Shown piece by piece: positions 22,801-33,418 of a DNA stretch of 64,000 bases; positions within the stretch are counted from its first letter, which is position 1, and every line of letters begins with the position of its first letter. Below the pieces are notes generated by a model. That model ran no database searches and had not been told where the DNA came from. It saw only the letters and a list, made by a program, of their open reading frames with translations. A program made the translations under genes and the position numbers. This stretch comes from Marchantia polymorpha subsp. ruderalis (lineage: Eukaryota > Streptophyta > Marchantiopsida > Marchantiales > Marchantiaceae): NCBI GenBank assembly GCA_037833965.1, contig AP031354.1:10518001-10582000 (forward strand), written 5' to 3'.

Positions 22801-25800
22801 TCGATCTAGTAGAGAAATCTCGCAAAGATGAAAAAAGCCCGAACTCTATTGATATGAGTGAAGCCGAGGTCACTTCCACCGACTTCTCTTAGTATCGAGG
22901 TTTTACAAATGGATAGAGTGCTGCAGAACCTTTTATGCTTCTCTATATACGGTGTCTCCATTTTGGCAAGATATGTTGGGTATGAGTTTCTACTGATCTT
23001 GCTAGAAAATGCTGCAGGTCACGAAAACTGCACTGGATGAGCAAGTCCTGCCACAGATACAAGTCGGTCTAGTCGAGAAATCTCGCAAAGATGAAAAACG
23101 CCCGAACTCCATTGATATGAGTGAAGCCGAGGTCACTTCCACCGACTTCTCTTAGTATCGAGGTTTTACAAATGGATAGAGTGCTGCAGAACCTTTTATG
23201 CTTCTCTATATACGGTGTCTCCATTTTGGCAAGATATGTTGGGCATGAGTTTCTACTGATCTTGCTAGAAAATGCTGCAGGTCGCGAAAACTGGAACTGA
23301 TGAGCAAGTCCTGCCGCAGATACAAGTCGATCTAGTCGAGAAATCTCGCAAAGATGAAAAACGCCCGAACTCTATTGATATGACTGAAGCCGAGGTCACT
23401 TCCACCGACTTCTCTTAGTATCGAGGTTTTACAAATGGATGGAGTGCTGCAGAACCTTTTATGCTTCTCTATATACAGTGTCTCCATTTTGGCAAGATAT
23501 GTTGGGCATGAGTTTCTACTGATCTTGCTAGAAGATGCTGCAGGTCGCGAAAACTGCACTGGATGAGCATGTCCTGCCGCAGATACAAGTCGATCTAGTT
23601 GAGAAATCTCGCAAAGATGAAAAAAGCCCGAACTCTATTGATATGAGTGAAGCCGAGGTTACTTCCACCGACTTCTCTTAGTATCGAGGTTTTACAAATG
23701 GATAGAGTGCTGCAGAACCTTTTATGCTTCTCTATATACGGTGTCCCCATTTTGGCAAGATATGTTGGGCATGAGTTTCTACTGATCTTGCTAGAAAATG
23801 CTGCAGGTCGCGAAAACTGCAACGAATGAGCAAGTCCTGCCGCAGATACAAGTCGGTCTAGTCGAGAAATCTCGCATAGATGAAAAACGCCCGAACTCTA
23901 TTGATATGAGTGAAGCCGAGGTCACTTCCGCCGACTTCTCTTAGTATCGAGTTTTACAAATGGATAGAGTGCTGCAGAACCGTTTATGCTTCTCTATATA
24001 CGGTTTCTCCATTTTGGCAAAATATGTTGGGCATGAGTTTCTACTGATCTTGCTAGAAAATTCTGCAGGTCGCGAAAACTGCAACGGATGAGCAAGTCCT
24101 GCCGCAGATACAGGTCGGTCTAGTCGAGAAATCTCGCAAAGATGAAAAACGCCCGAACTCTATTGATATGACTGAAGCCGAGGTCACTTCCACCGACTTC
24201 TCTTGGTATCGAGGTTTTACAAATGGATAGAGTGCTGCAGAACCTTTTATGCTTCTCTATATACGGTGTGTCCATTTTGGCAAGATATGTTGGGTATGAG
24301 TTTCTACTGATCTTGCTAGAAAATGCTGCAGGTCGCGAAAACTGCACTGGATGGGCAAGTCCTGCCGCAGATACAAGTCGGTCTTGTCGAGAAATCTCGC
24401 AAAGATGAAAAACGCCCGAACTCTATTGATATGACTGAAGCCGAGGTCACTTCCACCGACTTCTCTTAGTATCGAGGTTTTACAAATGGATAGAGTGCTG
24501 CAGAACCTTTTATGCTTCTCTATATACAGTGTCTCCATTTTGGCAAGAGCTGTTGGGCATGAGTTTCTACTGATCTTGCTAGAAGATGCTGCAGGTCGCG
24601 AAAACTGCACTGGATAAGCAAGTCCTGCCGCAGATACAAGTCGGTCTTGTCGAGAAATCTCGCAAAGATGAAAAACGCCCGAACTCTATTGATATGAGTG
24701 AAGCCGAGGTCACTTCCACCGACTTCTCTTAGTATCGAGGTTTTACAAATGGAGAGAGTTCTGCAGAATCTTTTATGCTTCTCTATATACAGTGTCTCCA
24801 TTTTGGCAAGATATGTTGGGCATAAGTTTCTACTGATCTTGCTAGAAAATGCTGCAGGTCGCGAAAACTGCACTGGATGAGCAAGTCCTGCCGCAGATAC
24901 AAGTCGATCTAGTTGAGAAATCTCGCAAAGATGAAAAAAGCCCGAACTCTATTGATATGAGTGAAGCCGAGGTTACTTCCACCGACTTCTCTTAGTATCG
25001 AGGTTTTACAAATGGATAGAGTGCTGCAGACCCTTTTATGCTTCTCTATATACGGTGTCCCCATTTTGGCAAGATATGTTGGGCATGAGTTTCTACTGAT
25101 CTTGCTAGAAAATGCTGCAGGTCGCGAAAACTGCAACGGATGAGCAAGTCCTGCCGCAGATACAAGTCGGTCTAGTCGAGAAATCTCGCATAGATGAAAA
25201 ACGCCCGAACTCTATTGATATGAGTGAAGCCGAGGTCACTTCCACCGACTTCTCTTAGTATCGAGTTTTACAAATGGATAGAGTGCTGCAGAACCGTTTA
25301 TGCTTCTCTATATACGGTGTCTCCAGTTTGGCAAAATATGTTGGGCATGAGTTTCTACTGATCTTGCTAGAAAATGCTGCAGGTCGCGAAAACTGCAACG
25401 GATGAGCAAGTCCTGCCGCAGATACAGGTCGGTCTAGTCGAGAAATCTCGCAAAGATGAAAAACGCCCGAACTCTATTGATATGACTGAAGCCGAGGTCA
25501 CTTCCACCGACTTCTCTTGGTATCGAGGTTTTACAAATGGATAGAGTGCTGCAGAACCTTTTATGCTTCTCTATATACGGTGTGTCCATTTTGGCAAGAT
25601 ATGTTGGGTATGAGTTTCTACTGATCTTGCTAGAAAATGCTGCAGGTCGCGAAAACTGCACTGGATGGGCAAGTCCTGCCGCAGATACAAGTCGGTCTTG
25701 TCGAGAAATCTCGCAAAGATGAAAAACGCCCGAACTCTATTGATATGAGTGAAGCCGAGGTCACTTCCACCGACTTCTCTTAGTATCGAGGTTTTACAAA

Positions 25801-27066
25801 TGGATAGAGTGCTGCAGAACCTTTTATGCTTCTCTATATATGGTGTGTCCATTTTGGCAAGATATGTTGGGCATGAGTTTCTACTGATCTTGCTAGAAAA
25901 TGCTGCAGGTCGCGAAAACTGCAACGGATGAGCAAGTCCTGCCGCAGATACAAGTCGATCTAGTCGAGAAATCTCGCAAAGATGAAAAACGCCCGAACTC
26001 TATTGATATGAGTGAAGCCGAGGTCACTTCCACCGACTTCTCTTAGTATCGAGGTTTTACAAATGGATACAGTGCTGCAGAACCTTTTATGCTTCTCTAT
26101 ATACAGTGTCTCCATTTTGGCAAGATATGTTGGGCATGAGTTTCTACTGATCTTGCTAGAAATGCTGCAGGTCGCGAAAACTGCACTGGATGAGCAAGTC
26201 CTGCCGCAGATACATGTCGGTCTAGTGGAGAAATCTCGCAAAGATGAAAAACGCCCGAACTCTATTGATATGAGTGAAGCCGAGGTCACTTCCACCGACT
26301 TCTCTTAGTATCGAGGTTTTACAAATGGATAGAGTGCTGCAGAACCTTTTATGCTTCTCTATATACGGTGTGTCCATTTTGGCAAGATATGTTGGGCATG
26401 AGTTTCTACTGATCTTGCTAGAAAATGCTGCAGGTCGCGAAAACTGCAACGGATGAGCAAGTCCTGCCGCAGATACAAGTCGATCTAGTCGAGAAATCTC
26501 GCAAAGATGAAAAACGCCCGAACTCTATTGTTATGAGTGAAGCCGAGGTTACTTCCACCGACTTCTCTTAGTATCGAGGTTTTACAAATGGATAGAGTGC
26601 TGCAGAACCTTTTATGCTTCTCTATATACGGTGTCTCCATTTTGGCAAGATATGTTGGGCATGAGTTTTTACTGATCTTGCTAGAAAATGCTGCAGGTCG
26701 CGAAAACTGCAACGGATGAGCAAGTCCTGCCGCAGATACAAGTCGATCTAGTCGAGAAATCTCGCAAAGATGAAAAACGCCCGAACTCTATTGATATGAG
26801 TGAAGCCGAGGTCACTTCCACCGACTTCTCTTAGTATCGAGGTTTTACAAGGACCTTCTATGCTTCCAGTTTCGCAAAAGATCATGGGCATGGAATTCTG
26901 CTGTTTCCTAGTTACAATTTTTCTAAATTCCTGGTCTCCGGATCCCGGATTGCAGGAAGTCTGGAGTGCACATCGTGCTGGAAGCTTCAGAGAATCTGCT
27001 TGGGAAGAGGTGCGGGAATCTCGCTCAGTTTCGTCACAGCAAGGCTTGACTTCATTCTCGTTTTAG
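19860..27066 (+). CDS. Candidate spliced repeat-protein gene built from HNL exon ends (hypothetical)
   Basis: Hypothetical model. It starts at ATG 19,860 in the HNL MRCVQ context. The first exon is 19,860-19,973 (38 codons). Twenty-six further exons of 114 nt follow, for example 20,123-20,236, 20,388-20,501 and 26,697-26,810. Each begins VAKTATDEQVLPQ or close, ends NSIDMSEAE, and is separated from the next by an intron of about 149 nt derived from HNL intron 2. A terminal exon at 26,956-27,066 follows a TTGCAG acceptor and ends in TAG in the same phase. Predicted product is about 1,060 residues, charged and helical-looking, with no recognised domain. Acceptors (CTGCAG) and donor GT are kept in every unit read. 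I saw no stop or indel in the 114-nt parts. Against it: donors read GTCACT rather than HNL's GTAAAT, and retaining the first intron gives a 45-residue product. It may simply be a satellite. Confidence 0.3.
19880..26860 (+). repeat. 27-copy, ~263-bp tandem array derived from HNL intron 2
   Basis: Marker points (TGA-x-TGAAGCCGAG) recur at about 19,960, 20,222, 20,487, 20,750 and so on to 26,796, with spacings of 262-265 bp. The unit reads: exon end, GT, intron, AG, exon start. It matches 28,470-28,690 of HNL2 for most of its length, plus an extra stretch of about 40 bp (AAACGCCCGAACTCTATTG onward) not found in HNL2. Units differ by scattered substitutions. Spacing changes come from indels in the intron part, such as an extra TT near 20,300, a lost G near 23,950 and 25,265, and a lost A near 26,160. 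The right edge (26,850-26,940) runs into HNL1-like intron sequence. Confidence 0.95.
23595..26224 (+). repeat. Higher-order repeat of five units (~1,314 bp)
   Basis: Units share private variants with units 1,314 bp away. Those at 23,595 and 24,909 share GTTACTTCC, CCCCATTTTGG and AAAAAGCCCG. Those at about 23,880 and 25,190 share CGCATAGATG and the lost G. Those at 24,120 and 25,434 share GATACAGGTCGG, TCTTGGTATC and TGTGTCCATT. The five-unit block thus occurs at least twice in tandem, a sign of unequal exchange or block amplification. Confidence 0.8.
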
Positions 27067-27167
27067 CCTCTGACAATTGTTATTTTATTCATTCTTTCTG
27101 CATAATAAAACATGTGAGTTCGAGTAGTAGCATAAGAAAGTGTTTAATTCATTATTCCTTACGTTTA

Positions 27168-27430
27168 AAGGTAGCGAAATTATGATTTGATCATGTGCAA
27201 GTTTACCTACAAGCATCCTGCAAACGCCATTACCGATTTTCCAATCATATTCATCATGAGATCTTTTCATGGCTATTATATTTCAACTCTCTCTTGCAGG
27301 TAATGATTGGAATGTCCTCGTGGTTTCTCCTCCTCATAACCCTAGAGATAATGTTATGACAAAAAATGTTGACTTTTTTCTTGTTGTTAAGTAAAACTGT
27401 GAAGTTGTTCTCCATTGACTATAATCTCTC
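27168..27430 (+). promoter_or_regulatory. HNL2 5' flank
   Basis: Upstream region of HNL2, paralogous to 19,600-19,859 and to the doubled HNL1 flank at 5,369-5,728. Conservation of these blocks in three copies suggests promoter or 5' UTR function. No clear TATA box was identified. Confidence 0.5.
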
Positions 27431-30400
27431 ATGCGATGTGTTCAGGAGAATGATTCAGTTCACGTGCTGAAGTCTGCGGAGCTCTCAAGAAAATCTACTC
27501 TCGACTCTGTGTTCTTCCATGGTCTTCAGTTAAGACCTATGCCTGAACCACATAAGTTTACGTGGATATCTCAATCTGAGCCATCAGAAGTATGGTTGAA
27601 ATGGCTTCACGAAATTCACCCGACCATGCGTATAATAGCAGTCTCCTACGATGCCAGCATGAAGGAGGATAGCAAGAATGGGAGTATGGATTTATATCAG
27701 GTGGCAGAAAACTTGTTGTCTAAGCTGATACTGGCAGGTGTTGGTCAAAGCGGACCAATCATATTCGTTGGTCATAATTTCGGAGGAATAATTGCAAAAG
27801 CAATTTCTCGACAAGCTCACTTTCGACACAGCCTATATGAGAATGACACAGATATAACCAATTTTCTTGAAAACCTGAGAGGCCTCTTCTACTTCGGAGT
27901 GCCTCATCGTGGAAGCTCATTCACAGATATTGTAGAACAACTCAGCATCGTGAAAGGACAGTTGGTTGACTACGTGAAGGTTTCCAGCAAAGAATTGTCG
28001 AGACTCAATGAAGATCATGACGCTCTTTGTAAACGCTACGATTGGAAGGTCGCAGGCGTGGGTGAATCGTTACCTACGAATCTGGTACCTCCAGTAATCA
28101 TTCTGCATAGTAGCTCGTTTGGACATATTTATTATGTGATTGCTTCTTTTCAGTAGTGAGAGAGAAGCTGGAATGCGTGCATTCGCATTGCAATAGACTG
28201 AAAGGCTCTTCGGTAAAAATTTCTAATGTACCTAAATTTACCTACACTTGCTTCAATCAACCAATATCTGCTTCAGTTCTAATGTACAGTACTCACTTAT
28301 TCCTCTCCAGGGAAACGGATTCTGTGGAGTCATAGTTGACAAGGCATCTGCAAGATGTAGAAACTTCATGATAGTCGACCAAGACCACTCTTCACTCTGC
28401 CAACCAGAGAGTAGAAATAGCAGCTCGTATCTGCACTTAAAAGAATTTATTGATAGGATTCAAGCCCAGGTAAATTCCACCGACTTCTCTTAATATCGAG
28501 ATTTTACAAATGGATAGAGTGCTGCAGAACCTTTTATGCTTCTCTATATACGGTGTCTCCATTTTGGCAAAATATGTTGGGCATGAGTTTCTACTGATCT
28601 TGCTAGAAAATGCTGCAGGTCACGAAAACTGCAACAGATGAGCAAGTCCTGCCGCAGATACAAGTCGGTCTACTCGAGAAATCTCGGAAAGATGAAGAAT
28701 TCCAGCAACAACTGGTCAAACATACAGCTTTGGGATTTTGGGGGATGGTAGGAGTTGGGAAAACCACACTCTGCAAAGCTATTTTCAATGATCTATGGAA
28801 CGCCTTTCCTTACACGCTTTTCGCTGAGGGCGTCAAGCAGATTCCTGGTGACGAGAGAGAATTCGAGGAGACGGTGTTGTGTCTCGTGCATCACAAAGGC
28901 AAGAAGATTACCCCAGCACCTAACTTGGTCCAGCTGAGAGGGAAGAAGTTACTGGTGGCGTTCGATGACGTAGAAAAGGACAGGGAAATCGATCTGCTCA
29001 GAAAGCTCAGCCGCACCTTGTTGGATAGTAGCCGCTACATCGTAACATCACAGAATCGACAGATGTTAAATAAGATCGATGGCATACACATATTTGAAGT
29101 TGCACCTTTAGATGGGGAGGAATCTAAACTGCTGTTCAAGACGCTTGCGTTCCCAGACAACCAACCTTTGCTCGGGTGGTAGGAAGAGTGGATGGAGGCT
29201 ATAGTGCAAACGTGTGGAGGTCTGCCATTGACTTTGGAAATTGTAGCTAATTATCTGAAAGGGTGTATTTCTATAGACGTGTGGCAACAGATGCCCGAAT
29301 ATGTGGGGAATGCAGATCACGGAGAGACTGTTGGATTGGGTAAATTGTGGATGCAGCTGAAAACCAGCTACGACAATCTCGGGCCCGAGGAAAAGCAAAT
29401 GTTTTTAGAAGCTGCAACATTTTTCCAAGAAAGGTTCGTGGAGAATCACGGGTGGAGACATGGCCAGAGACAGTGCACGTTATCCGAAGCTAAGGTTATT
29501 TGGAGTATGATGCATGGGAATGAAGCTCTACACTGGAGAACCCTCGTTGACCGGTCAATGGTTTCTGACGTTGCAGACGATTCAGTAATCAGGATCCATG
29601 AACTGTTTAAGGGCTTGGGCCACTCGTTAGCTGATACGGACGACTTCAAGATTCGGGTCGACAGTGTCGAAAACCTCTTAATGATTTTACAAGATGGCAA
29701 GCGGAAGATTAAGGTGACTCGCTACTTCCTTGAATACCAGCTCCCCGTTATGTTTCACATACTCTTCCAATTGGAGACAGAATGTGAGGAGAGGTACTTT
29801 CGCCCATGCAAGCATTTTCCAAAGGTCCTAGACCAAAGTTCTTACGTCACTGATAATCGTGTTTGTGAATATTTGAGCTGTCGTACATGTCATTTATTAC
29901 CTTACAGCAACATATAATCTACTATGCATACAACAACACTACGTTGATCTACAACTTATCACCCATCGTTTAGAGTCAGTTCCAGGCTCTGCTTATCTAT
30001 ACGTTTTCGTCTTTTTATTAATTTACTTGAAGGTCGAAGCTTTCTTACGAGCATGTGCGTTGCCATTCAATGCAGAATGTGCACACGCTGCAGGTGGTAT
30101 GTAAAGATATCTCTGGTGAGTTTTCTTCCACAAAACTTTGCTTTAAGTGCTTCAAACTACAACGTGGATGGTCTTCACACTGTGAACATCTCTCCCAGCG
30201 TCTTCCTTTACACAAACTTTGCAATATGAAAAGCCTGCGATGTCTACAATTGGTGGACTGTGAGATAGAAAAAGGCAAAGTGAAATTGCCTAGATCCGTT
30301 GTCGTGTTCCGCAGCCAGAACAGTGGGAAGTATATATCCTTCGGAGAGTCTAGCCCACTGGTGTACCTGTCAATGAAGGCTTTCAAAATAAAGCGCTTGC

Positions 30401-31459
30401 CAGAGTCTGTGTGTGGGCTGAGCAACCTTCACTTCCTAAACCTGGAAGCTGGAAACCTCCTTTCTTTGCCTGATAACTTTGGCAGCCTAAAGAAACTGCG
30501 GCAGCTGAAGCTTGTAACCCAGAAACTGAAGAGGCTTCCAGACTTTTTCAGCTCGTTGCAGGATCTTCTAAAAGTACATCTGGAGTGCGACCGGTTGAAG
30601 TTCCTGCCCGAAAGTATTGGCCACTTGAGACAGTTGCAAGAACTGAACCTTCAATGTCAAACTCTAGTCAGCTTGCCATCCTCTATCGGTGAACTGCATG
30701 CCCTTCAGGAGCTCAGCCTACGATGCAACTCACTTGAGATCTTGCCTGATCGTTTTCGTGAGCTGGTTGGTCTTCAAAAGCTAGAGTTGCGATGCGACAA
30801 ACTCCAGAGTCTACCAGAGTCTTCTGCTAGACTGACGCAGTTGACGCAGTTGATCCTTGTGTGCCGGAAGCTTCGATGGTTGCCTCAATCCTTCCATGAA
30901 TTGGAAGCGCTTCAGGACCTCTATCTTCAATGTGACAGTCTCGAAAGTTTACCAGAATCTCTTCGTTGTAGGCTGGAGAGAACTGAAGAGGCTTCCAGAC
31001 TTTTTCAGCTCGTTGCAGGATCTTCAAAAAGTACATCTGGAGAGCGACCGGTTGAAGTTCCTGCCCGAAAGTATTGGCTACTTGAGACAGTTGTCAAACT
31101 GTCAGCTTCAATGTCAAACTCTAGTCAGCTTGCCATTCTCTATCGGTGAACTGCATGCCCTTCAGGAGCTCAGCCTACGATGCAACTCACTTGAGATCTT
31201 GCCTGATCGTTTTTGTGAGCTGGTTGGTCTTCAAAAGCTAGAGTTGCGATGCGACAAACTCCAGAGTCTACCAGAGTCTTCTGCTAGACTGACGCAGTTG
31301 CCGCAGTTGATCCTTGTGTGCCGGAAGCTTCGATGGTTGCCTCAATCCTTCCATGAATTGGAAGCGCTTCAGGACCTCTGTCTTCAATGTGACAGTCTCG
31401 AAAGTTTACCAGAATCTCTTCGTTGTAGGCAGGCCCTTCACACGCCAGAGTTCAGGTGA
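27431..31459 (+). pseudogene. HNL2: hydrolase-NB-ARC-LRR gene with nonsense and frameshift
   Basis: Exon 1 is 27,431-28,084 (218 codons, MRCVQENDSVH), exon 2 is 28,311-28,469 (53 codons), and NB-ARC exon 3 starts at 28,619. All junctions are phase 0 and GT/AG. The hydrolase elbow is VGHNFGG, with asparagine replacing the serine. NB-ARC motifs are GMVGVGKTT, LLVAFDDV, IVTSQNR and CGGLPL. A TAG at 29,180-29,182 interrupts it at the position of a glutamine codon (CAG) in HNL1, a single C-to-T change. The frame is otherwise open to 29,917. The LRR part begins about 30,033. A 457-bp internal duplication (30,524 onward repeated at 30,981 onward) shifts the frame, so the second LRR block (to the stop at 31,459) is out of frame with the first. 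Two independent lesions point to a pseudogene. Readthrough, an N-terminal truncated receptor, or sequence error are alternatives. Confidence 0.82.
30524..31437 (+). repeat. 457-bp tandem duplication in HNL2 LRR exon
   Basis: The block starting AACTGAAGAGGCTTCCAGAC at 30,524 recurs at 30,981 with few substitutions. 457 is not a multiple of three, so the copies are in different frames. The second copy still keeps a fully open LRR frame and the native C-terminus (QALHTPEFR), so the duplication looks recent. Confidence 0.92.
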
Positions 31460-31739
31460 CTCTGTTCTGGGTTGAGTGACACAAATGAAAGTAAAGTTGA
31501 CTAGGTGAAAGTAATTGCAAACCCTGGAATTTTTAGATCAATTGAAACACTCGAGGTCCATTGGAGTACTCAATGAGTACTATCAGTAAAGCGAGCTTCG
31601 AGAGTAAAATTTCCATTTACATGGAACAATCGAGCTGAGAGGCAAATGACCACTCTGAGGTTATGTAAGTACTTCCGGTCAAAGTAAAATGTTCAAAGAC
31701 GAGGATATTCTTTGCTTAAGAAAGTGAGTAAGTCTCGTC

Positions 31740-31955
31740 ATGGCGCCAAACCTTTTCTGTGACATCAGGCCAGATTGGAAACTACTTTGTCTAGCAAGAA
31801 TAGTCAACACTTCCACAATCATACACTTCATGGCCGAGGGTATTCCGGTGAGTAAGATACTGCGAAACGAGTCCTGGTCTAAAATCTCATGCGTATCGAA
31901 CGAGCTAGCAAAAATTGAATGCAACCCATTGCTATCGATCAGAGTTCGATTATAA
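31740..31955 (+). other. Conserved ORF segment downstream of HNL2
   Basis: 71-codon frame matching the 1,206-1,418 minus-strand frame (MAPNLFCDIRPD, then KILRNESWSKISCVS). It differs by an in-frame insertion (GIPVS) and several substitutions. It may be a downstream exon of the HNL transcript or a small gene that moved with the duplication. No known domain. Confidence 0.3.
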
Positions 31956-32259
31956 AGGATGACCCTAAATTCCATGGTTCATACGGTAGATACTTGTTAA
32001 TTTCTTACGTTTGTTCCCTGACTACAAAGGAACTCGTTGCTACAACTCATTTTAGCTCAATTTCAAAGCTGCACGAAACTGTACTAATTGGTATGTGATG
32101 CTTATTGTCTAAAACTCATATATCACCAGTCTTAGTCAAGGGGTGCTACTACGAAGAAATTGAGTAACTGGAGAGGGCGATAGAAGAAATAGAAAGAGGA
32201 CTCTTTGACATTGAAGAGGTTTTCTACTGTAGTGGACAGTTTGCTCATGAATGATAGCA

Positions 32260-32898
32260 ATCCGATGTCCAGAGGTATCTACTAAGAAACAGTTTATTAA
32301 CTCATCCAGATGACCCTGCCCATTACCGAAGTCCCATTAACTATAGCTCAAAGGCTGCTTCGGGAATGAACGCAAGTGAATTTACAGCTTGAAAAGGTAA
32401 CCAAATAAGACTTCGATTTCGTTTTCTAAGAAAGGGATCAGAAATTCATAGTGATAAGAATGCAAATTTTATTTCGAGATGTGTATGTTCTGCGACTCTC
32501 CACCAACAAACTAACCTTCTTCTACGATGTCTGAATTAAAAGTTGATTACTCTAAGCTATGCTTGAAACACAGAGGAAACGATGGAAAACGCAGAAGAGA
32601 CTTCTCCTTTTATCACCAAATACACATAGAACCATATCGCCCGTTAACCCTTCAAAAGTGAACTCCTTACAAGCTGTACCGTGCATAACATTCTGTGGCC
32701 TCTCCCTTCAATCATAATTTCAATTTATCAATACGATTGGCCCCCCGGAACCATCAGAAGAAGCCCAGCCACCCAATTTGCATTCTATCCGCAGAGCGAT
32801 GGGACGGTAAATACCAGATATCTCACTATTTGGTGAAGATGCAACAATCGGTGCACCTTCGTCTGAAGTTTCTCTTATGGCCATGTTCAGTGGCACCA
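32260..32898. other. No recognised gene
   Basis: Sequence beyond the duplication arm. Short open frames only (for example 32,695-32,919 plus, 74 codons), without a recognised domain. Confidence 0.4.
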
Positions 32899-33065
32899 GC
32901 AAGCGTCAATGAAGATTAATTAGCCCGAAGTGTATTTGACAACTATCGTCATTAAAGTGGAGCGACTACTTAGGTAGATAATCCAGATCGTTGATTATAC
33001 CTCTCCAAGAAACTCATACCCATTTCTTGTGAAGTCACGTGAGCTCCACCATGACCAAAATCATC
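32899..33065 (+). repeat. Direct repeat copy 1 (~167 bp)
   Basis: Nearly identical to 33,252-33,418, 353 bp downstream. The pair brackets an NB-ARC scrap and a short ATTAGATTAGATTA run. Confidence 0.9.
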
Positions 33066-33076
33066 CATATGAAAAC

Positions 33077-33203
33077 TATCCATACCCCAAAATCCCAGAG
33101 CTTTCTATAGCATCCATCGTTGCTCGATATCTTCACCTTTCAGAGATTTGAGTAGACCGACTTCTATCTGCAGCAGGACTTGCTCATCTGTTGCAGTCTA
33201 AAA
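33077..33203 (-). pseudogene. HNL NB-ARC exon start, relic
   Basis: The minus strand reads through the start of HNL exon 3: ACTGCAACAGATGAGCAAG, then a QVGLL-like segment and ALGFWGM at the P-loop approach. It breaks off before GVGKTT. A stop interrupts it (GCTATAG just before the ALGFWGM codons). It is a fragment of a further HNL copy, held between two direct repeats. Confidence 0.75.
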
Positions 33204-33251
33204 TCTACCAAGATGTTAGATTAGATTAGATTATTAGAATCGTTGGTACCT

Positions 33252-33418
33252 GCAAGCGGCAATGAAGATTAATTAGCCCGAAGTGTATTTGACAACTATC
33301 GTCATTAAAGTGGAGCGACTACTTAGGTAGATAATCCAGATCGTTGATTATACCTCTCCAAGAAACTCATACCCATTTCTTGTGATTTCACGTGAGCTCC
33401 ACCATGACCAAAATCATC
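33252..33418 (+). repeat. Direct repeat copy 2 (~167 bp)
   Basis: Second copy of the 32,899-33,065 block, with only a few differences such as GTCAATG versus GGCAATG near the start. Confidence 0.9.

Larger units (their letters stand above)
27165..32245 (+). repeat. Inverted duplication, arm B (carries HNL2)
   Basis: Plus-strand counterpart of 880-5,740. The arms are separated by about 21 kb of retroelement relics, the hydrolase-only gene and the 263-bp array. Similarity fades after about 32,245. Confidence 0.75.

Noticed and set aside
20313..26712. Repeated minus-strand 75-117 codon frames (MQFSRPAAFSSK type) in each array unit
   Set aside because: They are antisense to the HNL-derived unit and read through its intron. 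Their repetition is explained by the tandem unit, and the plus-strand HNL homology gives the direction.
19880..26860. CRISPR-like or centromeric satellite array
   Set aside because: Units are contiguous with no unique spacers, and they derive from an NLR gene; a centromere role has no support from a single locus.
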